Source: an uncultured Pseudomonadota bacterium (GTDB taxonomy: Bacteria; Pseudomonadota; Alphaproteobacteria; RF32; CAG-239). From it: DNA of 64,000 bases. The stretch lies in NCBI GenBank assembly GCA_902788365.1, contig CADAJN010000011.1:1-64000 (forward strand), written 5' to 3'. The notes below the pieces were generated by a model. That model did no database searches, was not told the DNA's origin, and saw only the letters and a program-made list of their open reading frames with translations. Positions 56,325 to 64,000 of the stretch are shown here, piece after piece (position 1 is the stretch's first letter; each line of letters starts with the position of its first letter). A program made the translations under genes and the position numbers.

Positions 56325-57039
56325 GCACATGACTTTGGAAGTTAAGGATTTATGCAAAAATTACGGTTTGATTAAAGCGTCCGACCATATCAATTTGGCG
56401 GCGCATAAGGGCGACATTATTGCGCTTTTGGGACCAAACGGCGCCGGTAAATCAACGCTGATGAATATGATTGCCGGTTTTTTGGCTCCAAGCTCAGGAC
56501 AAATTTTTGTGATGGGTAAAGATATTGCGCAAAACGCTTTGTATGCCAAACAACAAATCGGTTTTTTGCCGGAAGGGGCGCCGCTGTATCCGGATTTGAG
56601 TGTTAAAATGTTTTTGCAATATATGGCCGAGCTGCGAGGTGCCGATAAAGCACAAATGCAAGCGGCCGCCGATACGGCCAACATCAACGAAGTGATGAAC
56701 CAAAAAATTGAAACTCTTTCCAAAGGCTATTTGCGGCGGGTCGGTTTTGCACAAAGTATTTTAAGCAATCCGCCGATTTTGCTGCTTGACGAGCCGACGG
56801 ACGGGCTGGACCCAAACCAAAAAGCGTATATGCGCGGCTTAATTAAGCAAATGGCCAAAGATAAAACCATTATTATTTCAACCCATTTACTGGAAGAAGC
56901 GGAAACGGTTTGTAATCGGATAGTGCTACTGGATAAGGGACAGATTAAAGCCGACGGCACCTTAAAACAAGTGCTTAAAACCGCAAAAGCCGATAACTTG
57001 GCGGCGGTATTTGCAAAGTTGACGCATAAGGAGAATTAA
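56311..57039 (+). CDS. ABC transporter ATP-binding protein (GldA-like)
   Basis: ATPase of an ABC-2 exporter, 242 residues. Walker A LLGPNGAGKSTLMN, Q-loop region IGFLPEGAPLY, signature LSKGYLRRVG (SKG in place of SGG, common in this subfamily), Walker B LLLDEPTDGLDP, switch His in IISTHLLEEAE. Start overlaps the preceding gene by 14 nt with a GGAGGAGA site. Its membrane partner is the next gene, 1 nt away. Confidence 0.93.
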   Translation: MKKAEHMTLEVKDLCKNYGLIKASDHINLAAHKGDIIALLGPNGAGKSTLMNMIAGFLAPSSGQIFVMGKDIAQNALYAKQQIGFLPEGAPLYPDLSVKMFLQYMAELRGADKAQMQAAADTANINEVMNQKIETLSKGYLRRVGFAQSILSNPPILLLDEPTDGLDPNQKAYMRGLIKQMAKDKTIIISTHLLEEAETVCNRIVLLDKGQIKADGTLKQVLKTAKADNLAAVFAKLTHKEN

Positions 57040-57040
57040 G

Positions 57041-60000
57041 ATGTCAAAACTGTGGATTGTGACCAAAAATGAACTGATGCGCTATTTTGTATCACCTTTG
57101 GCATATATTTATTTGCTCAGCTTTTTGCTTTTGAACGGTTCGTTTGCCGTTTATTTCGGCGACTTTTTTAACCGCGGGCAAGCCGATTTATTGCCGATGT
57201 TTGAATTTCAGCCGTGGCTGTTTTTGTTGTTTATTCCGGGGATTGCCATGCGTTTGTGGGCCGAGGAGTTTCGCCAAAAGACCGTGGTGCAGATTGTAAC
57301 TCAGCCGGTGGCCATTCGCACTTTGGTGTTGGGTAAGTTTTTTGCTGCATGGTTGTTTTGCGGCTTGGCGCTGGTGCTGACTTTTCCGTTTTGGATTACG
57401 GTTAATATTTTAGGCACGCCGGATAACGGTGTGATTGCGCTCGGCTATGTGGCCGGATTTGTTTTGGCTGGATGTATGCTGGCTATTTCGCAAACCATGT
57501 CGGCGCTGACCAAAAATCAGGTTATTGCGCTGGTTTTGGCGGTAATTGCCAATTTGTTGTTTTTTTGGAGCGGCATAGAATATGTGTTGTCATTTTGCCG
57601 CTTATTTTTGCCGGACGGCATTATTGACGTGATTGCCTCGTTCAGCTTTTTGAGCCACTTTAATACTTTAACGCGCGGTTTGCTGGAAGCACGCGATGTA
57701 ATTTTCTTTTTATCGGTGTTGCTGTTCTTTAACTTTACGACAATTTTGATTATTAACTTTAAGACAGCCGGCACATCGGGGTGGCTGAAATCTACCGGCC
57801 GCAGCTATTACATTGCGGCTTGGCTGATGCTATTGCTGGGCTTTTTCGGAGTGAATATTTTAGCCAATACTTTTGCCCGACGCTGGCAATATGATGCGAC
57901 GCAAGATAAAATTTGGACACTGACATCAAGCACGCATGATGTGTTGAGCCGTTTGCCGGAGCCGGTGTTGGCAAAGCTGTATTTTACACCCGAGTTGGAA
58001 CAGCGCAATCCGAATTTGCGCCAAATGTTTGACAATGTGCGAATTTTGTTGCAAAAATATAAAGATGCGGCAAACGGCAAATTTGAATATAAAGTTTATT
58101 ATCCGAAGTTTTTGAGCGAGCAGGAAGATTTGGCCTTAGCAGCCGGAGTGCAGGCGGTGCCGCTGATTGATATTAACCAAAATGCGCTGTTTGGACTGAC
58201 TTTGGAAGATACGTTGCAAAATAAGGCGGTTATTCCGTTTTTTGCCCATGACCGGCAAGGGGCTTTGGAACAGGATATTACCCAAAAAATATATCAAATG
58301 CACCGTGTTAAGAAAAATTTGGGCGTTTTAACCGATGTGCCGCTGTTCGGTTCTACCGAAAATGATGGCACTTATGTGCGTGATGCATGGCAGATTGTTG
58401 AGGTTTTGCAACAAGGCTATAATGTGTTTAATATTATTCGGCCGGAAGATTTTGAGCATCCGATGGACGCACTGCTGTTGTTTGTGCCGCGGCATTTGTC
58501 GCCGGAAATGATTGAGCGCATTAAAGATTATTCGCGACAGGGCGGTAAAATTGTGGCCGTCTTGGATCCGGCTAATGAAACATCGCGGCTTTACAGTTAT
58601 GAAAATAAACCGTTGGAGCCGACCGATTTGGGCGATTTGGAACAATTTTGGGGAATTAAATTTTATCGCGATTATGTGGTGGCCGATTTGCAAAATTCCA
58701 TTACGGTAGACGCAACGATAAATTATAATTCTAATCCGGTATTTGCGCAAGATGTGATACAGTTTAAACTGCCTAAACAAGATATGAATCCGAACCATCC
58801 GGTTACGCAGCATTTGCAAGAGCTAATGATGGCATCGGCGTCAATTATTATGCCGGACCCTGAGGCTTATCGCCAAAAAACAATCAGCTTTGAGCCGTTG
58901 CTGAAAGCCGGCGATATTTCATCGGTGATGACCTCTAAAGTGGTGCTTGACGGGCTTAATCCGCAACAAATTTTACAATATTTTGAGCCCGATGATAATC
59001 CGAAAATTTTAGCCGCTGAAGTTTTCGGGTTAACCCGTGATAATCCGTTTGAGCTGATAGTCATCGGCGATGCGGATTTCTTATATGATTCGTTTTGGGC
59101 TGATCAACAGAAGTTTTTGACTCAATCATATCGCAGAGAAAGCTTTGATAACGCTAATTTTTTGCTGAATGCACTGGACTATTTGACTTATGAACAAACA
59201 TTGCTTGATTTGCGCGGCAAACGTGAAACACCGCGGCGCTTTAATGATATAGAAAAAATGCGACGCCTTAATGCCATGCACTTTAAGCAACAGGAAAGTG
59301 CAATTTTTGATGAAATTGATTTGGCAAAACGGGCTTTGCAAGAAGTTTGGAGCAAAAAGAATTTTGAGGAACGGGAAAACTTTACCGCCGATGAACTGGC
59401 GGCATTAACCAAAGTCAGAAAGCATTTGGACGAACTGCGCCAACAGTTAAGTGAGGCACGCTATGCCGCATTTAAGGATATTAAAACCGTAGCAGACAAA
59501 GTAACGTTGTTTAATGTGGTATTGGTGCCGGCTGTAATGACGGTTCTGATTTTGCTTTTATATATATATCGGCGGCGGCAACTGCGGTGCAAATGGCAGG
59601 GATTCGGATTTAAATTTGACAGACAACTGCAAAAGTTAGCCGCAATTTGCGGTTTGCTTTTGGCGCTGAGTGTTTTATGCGTTTATATCAGCAATCGCAG
59701 TGCGGTGGATGCTTATGAAAATAAGCCGGTATTTCCGAAGGTAAGTGAGCAAATCAATGAGATCAACCGCATTGTGTTGAAAAATCATCAAGCCACGCTG
59801 ACTTTTGTGTGGCAGGACGGTTTATGGCAGTTGCAGGAATATCCGGAACTTCCGGTATATCAAGAGCGTATACGGCGCTTGCTGACCACAATATCCGAGG
59901 CCACATATTTTGTGCGCAAATCGGATAAGGCTGAAAATTTGGCAATGTTTAATTTAAGCCCGATAGAAGATAAAAATTCTAAGGCGGTGCTGGTCAGTTT

Positions 60001-60514
60001 GCAAAATGATGATGCGGTGATTGACAGCTTTTATTTGGGCGACATCAATGTTGATTTGGGGCGTGGGGCCATGGCGGCCTATGTGCGCTTTGCCGATAAG
60101 TTTCAGGTTTGGGAAATCAGAGCCGATTTTGTGGATATGAGCTTGGATAAAAATAATTGGACATACAGCACTTTGTGGAATTTGCGCTATGGCCGGATAT
60201 ATGCGGCTGATGATACCGAAAAAGCCCAGCAAAAAGCAATGATTTTACTTAAAGAAATGCTGAATACGCCGTTTTTGCAAGTGACGGATAAACCGCAAGG
60301 TGAGCCGATTGAAAAACTAGCGCTTAATGTGGAAGAAGGTAATAAAGTGACTATTTCTTTTTATAAGCAAGACGATAAAATATATGCGGCGTATGATTTT
60401 GATGAAAATAATCAAAATCGCCATTTGCAGCTGGTGGCAAAGTATTTGACAAGCAAAGCGGTGGAAATAGCCCCGACAAGATGGGAGAAGATTTTATATG
60501 TGCTTAAACAATAA
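57041..60514 (+). CDS. ABC-2 permease fused to GldG-like and DUF4340 domains
   Basis: A 1157-residue membrane protein that joins three parts usually encoded by separate genes. Residues 1 to about 245: GldF/ABC-2 permease with six helices (VTKNELMRYFVSPLAYIYLL, FIPGIAMRLWAEEFRQKT). About 265-820: a GldG-like part, one helix then a large periplasmic region (YYIAAWLMLLLGFF; KFEYKVYYP; RQGGKIVAVLDP; VIGDADFLYD) closed by a helix at about 822-843. About 866-1157: a helix and DUF4340-type beta repeats (LWQLQEYPELPVY, SFYLGDINV, YVRFADKFQVWEI). Probably an exporter involved in the envelope; substrate unknown. Overlaps the next gene by 17 nt. Confidence 0.88.
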   Translation: MSKLWIVTKNELMRYFVSPLAYIYLLSFLLLNGSFAVYFGDFFNRGQADLLPMFEFQPWLFLLFIPGIAMRLWAEEFRQKTVVQIVTQPVAIRTLVLGKFFAAWLFCGLALVLTFPFWITVNILGTPDNGVIALGYVAGFVLAGCMLAISQTMSALTKNQVIALVLAVIANLLFFWSGIEYVLSFCRLFLPDGIIDVIASFSFLSHFNTLTRGLLEARDVIFFLSVLLFFNFTTILIINFKTAGTSGWLKSTGRSYYIAAWLMLLLGFFGVNILANTFARRWQYDATQDKIWTLTSSTHDVLSRLPEPVLAKLYFTPELEQRNPNLRQMFDNVRILLQKYKDAANGKFEYKVYYPKFLSEQEDLALAAGVQAVPLIDINQNALFGLTLEDTLQNKAVIPFFAHDRQGALEQDITQKIYQMHRVKKNLGVLTDVPLFGSTENDGTYVRDAWQIVEVLQQGYNVFNIIRPEDFEHPMDALLLFVPRHLSPEMIERIKDYSRQGGKIVAVLDPANETSRLYSYENKPLEPTDLGDLEQFWGIKFYRDYVVADLQNSITVDATINYNSNPVFAQDVIQFKLPKQDMNPNHPVTQHLQELMMASASIIMPDPEAYRQKTISFEPLLKAGDISSVMTSKVVLDGLNPQQILQYFEPDDNPKILAAEVFGLTRDNPFELIVIGDADFLYDSFWADQQKFLTQSYRRESFDNANFLLNALDYLTYEQTLLDLRGKRETPRRFNDIEKMRRLNAMHFKQQESAIFDEIDLAKRALQEVWSKKNFEERENFTADELAALTKVRKHLDELRQQLSEARYAAFKDIKTVADKVTLFNVVLVPAVMTVLILLLYIYRRRQLRCKWQGFGFKFDRQLQKLAAICGLLLALSVLCVYISNRSAVDAYENKPVFPKVSEQINEINRIVLKNHQATLTFVWQDGLWQLQEYPELPVYQERIRRLLTTISEATYFVRKSDKAENLAMFNLSPIEDKNSKAVLVSLQNDDAVIDSFYLGDINVDLGRGAMAAYVRFADKFQVWEIRADFVDMSLDKNNWTYSTLWNLRYGRIYAADDTEKAQQKAMILLKEMLNTPFLQVTDKPQGEPIEKLALNVEEGNKVTISFYKQDDKIYAAYDFDENNQNRHLQLVAKYLTSKAVEIAPTRWEKILYVLKQ

Positions 60515-61424
60515 AAACCTGAAAAAACAAGCGGCGGCAGCAAGTGTCGGCACGGCCGTAATTTTAAGCATTATCAAAGCAGGTGCGGTGCTTTATACCG
60601 GTTCACTGTCGGTGTTAAGTTCTATGATTGACAGCCTGTCTGATGTGCTGTCCTCATTGATAACTTTTGTTGCCGTAAAATTTTCCGACAAGCCGTTGAC
60701 CGATCGGCACCGTTACGGCTATGGCAAAATAGAATGTGTCAGTGCTCTGTTACAAGCGGCTTTTATTGCCGGTTCGGCCGCATTCATTTTATATGACGGT
60801 ATAAAGCGTTTTGCCAATCCGGCACCGATGCGGCAAACCGTTTCGGGTATAGTGATTATGGTCATCAGTTTAATTTTAACACTTATGCTGATAGGTTTTC
60901 AAAAATATGTGGTGAAAAAAACACAATCCAAAGCAATCGCCGCCGACAGTGCGCATTATGTGGTTGATGTTTTGAGCAATTTGGCGGTTATTTTATCATT
61001 AGCGGTGGTGCACATTTGGCATATTGAATGGTTTGATGTGGTAACGGCGTTGCTGATCGCCGTCTATTTGATGTTTAACGCTTATGGTATAACCGCCGAT
61101 GCTTTAGAAGAAATTACCGATACTGAAGTTGATGTGGCAATTAAAGACGAAATTTTGGCTTTGGTGCAAAAAGTGGACGGGGTTTTGGGTTGCCACGATT
61201 TCAGAAGCCGCGTTTCCGGTGCGCGAATGTTTATTGAGTTGCATTTGGAAATGGACGGTAATGCAACATTGTTTACCGCGCATGAAATATCGGATAAGGT
61301 GGAGCAGTTGATTACGAATCGGTTTCCGCAGGCACAGGTAATTATTCATCAAGATCCGCACGGTATTGAGGAATACAGATTAGACCATCAAATTAACGGT
61401 CACTACGACGAACATTCTTTTTAA
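60498..61424 (+). CDS. Cation diffusion facilitator (FieF-like)
   Basis: A 308-residue proton-coupled divalent cation exporter (Zn, Fe or Mn class). Six membrane helices; the transport site is DxxxD in helix 2 (MIDSLSDVLSS) and HxxxD in helix 5 (DSAHYVVDVLSN), as in FieF/YiiP. The cytoplasmic ferredoxin-like C-terminal domain (about 210-308) includes VDGVLGCHDFRSRVSGARMFIELHLEMD and IIHQDPHG. The start lies inside the preceding gene; GGGAGAAG precedes it. Last gene of the operon, convergent with and overlapping the histidine kinase gene by 32 nt. Confidence 0.92.
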   Translation: MCLNNKNLKKQAAAASVGTAVILSIIKAGAVLYTGSLSVLSSMIDSLSDVLSSLITFVAVKFSDKPLTDRHRYGYGKIECVSALLQAAFIAGSAAFILYDGIKRFANPAPMRQTVSGIVIMVISLILTLMLIGFQKYVVKKTQSKAIAADSAHYVVDVLSNLAVILSLAVVHIWHIEWFDVVTALLIAVYLMFNAYGITADALEEITDTEVDVAIKDEILALVQKVDGVLGCHDFRSRVSGARMFIELHLEMDGNATLFTAHEISDKVEQLITNRFPQAQVIIHQDPHGIEEYRLDHQINGHYDEHSF

Positions 61425-63066
61425 GCGGCAATTTCAAAGTAAAAACGGAGCCTTGTCCCAGCTTGCTTTTGACGCTGATTTCTCCTTTGGCTTTGGTGGT
61501 TAAACTGCGGACAATAGCCAGTCCTAGACCGGAGCTTTTGTTTTTAGCATCGCCCGAATAAAACGGTTCAAAAATATGTTTTATTTTTTCTTCGGAAATG
61601 CCGATACCGGTGTCAATGATATTGATTTCGGCCATATTATGATGTTTTTGGCCGCTGATGGTTAAAGTGCCGCCTTGAGGCATGGCTTTAATGGCATTTT
61701 GCAAAAGGTTGAGGATAACCATTTTAAAATCGGCTTCGTTGCCGGTAAATATCAACTTATTATCTATTTGCGTGATAACTTCAATACCGCGCCGTTTGGC
61801 GTCATAATCTATCATTATGGTCATATCATTGATGGCGTCGGCAAGGTTAATATCGGAAATGTCATTTTCGGCATATTGGGCTAAGCGTAAAAGTTGTTCC
61901 GGTGTGCGCACAGCTTCAACCAACTGCTGATGTGCCATGGTTAGATATTTCTTTGGCGCATCCGATGCCGGCATATCACGATATTCGTTTTCAAGCAAAC
62001 CTTCTAAAATGATGCGCACCGCACCTAAGCTGTTTTTAAGCTCATGCGCTACCGAAGTGGACAAGAAAGCCAGAGACGAAACTTTTTGTTGATGCGAAAA
62101 CTGCACGTCATTGCTTAAATCGTGCAACGCTTCAACGATATAATCATTGGTGTGGGTGCGACCATAGCGCAGGCTGGTGGCATTAACATAAAGCGGGGTG
62201 GCACCGACTTCGTGAATGGTGTGCAAAAAATCACCTTTATGCTTTAAGCTGAGCAACGGACAATTATATTTGCTCGGCGAACACGGTGCTTCGGGATTGC
62301 CGTAAGCGGCATGGCATTTTTGCCCGATGCACGATTTTTTGATGTTAAGCAAATGATAAAATGCCTTATTAGCCATAATAACATTATAATCTTTATCAAT
62401 CACACGGATTCCGTCAGGGATTGTATCTATCAGTTGTTGTAAAAATTGCTCGCGGTGCTGAATGTCTTTAATGTTGTTTTCGGTGGTTTCCAACATATTA
62501 TTAAAAGCCTCACTTAAAATATCAAATTCATCACGCCAATGGCTGTGCGGCCTTAAGTTAACGCGATCGGAATAGTTACCCTCTGATACTGCTTGGCTGA
62601 TGGCGGTTAAACGCTCTATCGGGTGAATAACCCAGCGGTTAAGCAGTAAAATAATCAGGCTGATACACAAAACGACGACAAAAAGGCATAACAGCACAAT
62701 TTTAATACCGGTGGCCAAAGCTTCACGATTGTCTTTATAATTGCGGCGCAATTCGTCGTTCAGCTGCTTTTCACGCGATAATTGTTGACGCGTATCGGTA
62801 ACATTTTGCAAAAAATTTGCCCAGCTTGATTGTTGCATCAGTTGCGGATATGCTTCACCGATTTCGGCTAATTTACTTTGCAGGTTGAGGTTGTCATTTA
62901 ATAATTGCACCACATATTTATTACGCAGATATACGGAATAGCGGTTGTCTTGCAGTTGCTGTGAATAATAGCTCATGAACAGTGTTAAAAAAATGCCGAT
63001 GAGAATAAATAAAAAGACAATCAAGCTGTATAAAATTTTTTTATTAACACTGACAAACATTCGCAA
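61393..63066 (-). CDS. Sensor histidine kinase (HAMP-PAS)
   Basis: A 557-residue membrane kinase. Helix 1 (about 11-31), periplasmic sensor (32-120), helix 2 (about 122-143), HAMP (about 143-205), PAS (about 215-325), dimerisation domain with phospho-acceptor SVAHELKNSLGAV near residue 341, and ATPase domain with N box LLQNAIKA, G1 DTGIGIS, F box FEPFYSG and G2 GLGLAIV. The PAS domain holds CIGQKCHAAYG...PCSP...NCPLL, a Cys pattern seen in PAS domains of NtrB/AtoS-like kinases and a possible metal or redox site. No response regulator is in the window; it may be beyond 64000. It follows the glucosaminidase-like gene by 10 nt. Confidence 0.93.
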   Translation of the reverse strand: MRMFVSVNKKILYSLIVFLFILIGIFLTLFMSYYSQQLQDNRYSVYLRNKYVVQLLNDNLNLQSKLAEIGEAYPQLMQQSSWANFLQNVTDTRQQLSREKQLNDELRRNYKDNREALATGIKIVLLCLFVVVLCISLIILLLNRWVIHPIERLTAISQAVSEGNYSDRVNLRPHSHWRDEFDILSEAFNNMLETTENNIKDIQHREQFLQQLIDTIPDGIRVIDKDYNVIMANKAFYHLLNIKKSCIGQKCHAAYGNPEAPCSPSKYNCPLLSLKHKGDFLHTIHEVGATPLYVNATSLRYGRTHTNDYIVEALHDLSNDVQFSHQQKVSSLAFLSTSVAHELKNSLGAVRIILEGLLENEYRDMPASDAPKKYLTMAHQQLVEAVRTPEQLLRLAQYAENDISDINLADAINDMTIMIDYDAKRRGIEVITQIDNKLIFTGNEADFKMVILNLLQNAIKAMPQGGTLTISGQKHHNMAEINIIDTGIGISEEKIKHIFEPFYSGDAKNKSSGLGLAIVRSLTTKAKGEISVKSKLGQGSVFTLKLPLKKNVRRSDR

Positions 63067-63076
63067 ATTCCTTTAT

Positions 63077-63967
63077 TTAATAAACGTTGCGCAACTCAGG
63101 CAAAAAATCGGTTTTGGTCATTTTATAATATGAAAAGGTAAAATCAATCAGACCGGCGATATTCGGTAAATTGCTGTCTTGCATCATGTGTGAAACAATT
63201 TGCGGACTATATGGCGGATATTTCATGCTACGGCTGATTTTGCGGGCTGCACGCACATAGTCATAATTTATATGTGAATTGATTTTGAGCGCTTTATCGG
63301 CAACGCACTCTTCCAAATCGGCATATATTTTGTAGCGATACTGAGCGTCAGGATCATCAAGTGGTTTCATGCCCTGATCCTCATACCAAACTTCTGATAA
63401 ATATAAATCATTGGCTTGTAGGGCTAATCGTGAAGAACCCCAATCCGAATATATACCGGCGCTGACGACCATAATGGACGGCGGCACTTGGTCTACTTTT
63501 TCCAATAGGGCGCGTAATAAAAGATGAGCGCGCGTTTGCTGTTCTTTTTCACGAATAAAAACATCATATTTGGTGGCGTATTTTTCTAAAAGCGCCAAAT
63601 CGGCCGATGATGCCGCTACTCCTTTTTTGAAGCGTTTTTGCATTTCTTCCAGCGGTGCGCGTTCGGCCAAGATGGCTTCATTAACTTTCAGCACCAGCGG
63701 TAACATAATGCGAATAAATGTGCGATGCTTATCGTGACTGTCGGGCACTTCTTTCCAGTCATTCGGCAGGCGGCGCAAATATATGCGCGGGATTTGCGCT
63801 TTGATCTTGGTGTAGTCATCATAATCATATTGCTTAAACAGGTCTTCCACTTCGGCGGTGGTGGCTGATTGCACAATAATGGCTCCGTTCTGCTTTTGTA
63901 ACCGCATGGCGTGCGCCGAGGCAGAATACAGACAAAAAAACAGCAGCGCAACTATCAGTTTTTTCAT
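63077..63967 (-). CDS. Bax/glucosaminidase-like periplasmic protein, catalytic Glu apparently missing
   Basis: A 296-residue exported protein (signal MKKLIVALLFFCLYSASAHA). The layout matches Bax-type glucosaminidase-domain proteins: RTFIRIMLPLVLKVNEAILAERAPL, LALLEKYATKYDV, LLLRALLEKVDQVPPSIMVVSAG, then SDWGSSRLALQANDLY and INSHINYDYVRAARK. In active relatives the SDWG stretch is (Q/N)ESGWG with the catalytic Glu; here the aligned residue is Tyr (near residue 172). It could bind peptidoglycan without cutting it, perhaps as an envelope sensor partner of the kinase it is co-transcribed with. A GGAGG site precedes the ATG. Confidence 0.75.
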   Translation of the reverse strand: MKKLIVALLFFCLYSASAHAMRLQKQNGAIIVQSATTAEVEDLFKQYDYDDYTKIKAQIPRIYLRRLPNDWKEVPDSHDKHRTFIRIMLPLVLKVNEAILAERAPLEEMQKRFKKGVAASSADLALLEKYATKYDVFIREKEQQTRAHLLLRALLEKVDQVPPSIMVVSAGIYSDWGSSRLALQANDLYLSEVWYEDQGMKPLDDPDAQYRYKIYADLEECVADKALKINSHINYDYVRAARKISRSMKYPPYSPQIVSHMMQDSNLPNIAGLIDFTFSYYKMTKTDFLPELRNVY

Positions 63968-64000
63968 TTAAGCCTCCACCATTTGCACGGTTTGAATTTG
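63968..64000 (-). CDS. 3' end of an upstream gene (partial)
   Basis: The minus-strand frame ending in the TAA directly before the ATG of the gene at 63077 encodes ...QIQTVQMVEA and contains that gene's GGAGG ribosome binding site. The TAA-ATG junction with no gap is typical of an operon. Too short to identify. Confidence 0.45.
   Translation of the reverse strand, partial: QIQTVQMVEA

Overview
The window looks like chromosomal DNA of an uncultured, host-associated (gut-type) alphaproteobacterium able to live without oxygen. Alphaproteobacterial marks are paired b and b' subunits in the ATP synthase Fo operon, AddB-AddA followed by trxA, a DUF2066 gene next to a PerM-type transporter, and tyrS back to back with an anmK homologue. 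Anaerobic marks are ackA-pta (acetate fermentation) and the class III ribonucleotide reductase with NrdG. The exact lineage is an inference; no rRNA or tRNA gene lies in the window.

Layout. 0-5.2 kb: ackA, pta, DUF2066 protein, AI-2E-family transporter, a small unknown. 5.2-12.9 kb: a structured RNA, polA, a bifunctional PBP1A-type murein synthase and a large secreted Cys-rich repeat protein. 12.9-17.3 kb: a second structured RNA and the anaerobic RNR locus, in which the glycyl-radical segment is a separate 73-residue gene. 17.3-26.4 kb: rpsB-tsf, membrane proteins, gyrB, ychF and unknowns. 26.9-32.4 kb: ligA followed by an accessory stretch (small HTH gene, a third structured RNA, an unknown 290-residue protein, a possible toxin peptide with antisense RNA) that ends in a second, diverged copy of the ligA 3' end. 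32.4-36.9 kb: truB-rpsO-pnp and a GT8 glycosyltransferase. 36.9-42.4 kb: infC, then one long minus-strand operon (small membrane protein, xerD, DUF721, thiol oxidoreductase, atpI-B-E-X-F). 42.5-50.6 kb: aroK, rdgB, addB, addA, trxA. 50.6-53.1 kb: a repeat cluster and a second Cys-rich secreted protein. 53.3-64 kb: rplQ, tyrS, then an operon of degenerate anmK, ABC ATPase, a GldF-GldG-DUF4340 fusion and a cation efflux pump, then a histidine kinase operon.

How it fits together. Most of the window is housekeeping: replication and repair (polA, gyrB, ligA, addAB, xerD), translation, RNA decay, energy and cell wall. The most unusual points are (1) the split anaerobic RNR; (2) three strong-promoter RNAs with the same fold plan but unrelated sequence, one of which can pair over about 14 nt with the ribosome binding site of the HTH gene beside it; (3) the roughly 1.9-kb stretch bounded by two versions of the ligA 3' end; (4) paired large Cys-rich secreted proteins; (5) a fused Gld-type exporter subunit next to an AnmK homologue that has lost its signature motifs. 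Intergenic regions repeatedly carry a short palindromic repeat family, usually as tandem pairs. Coordinates of promoters, terminators and RNAs were read by eye and may be off by one or two bases.
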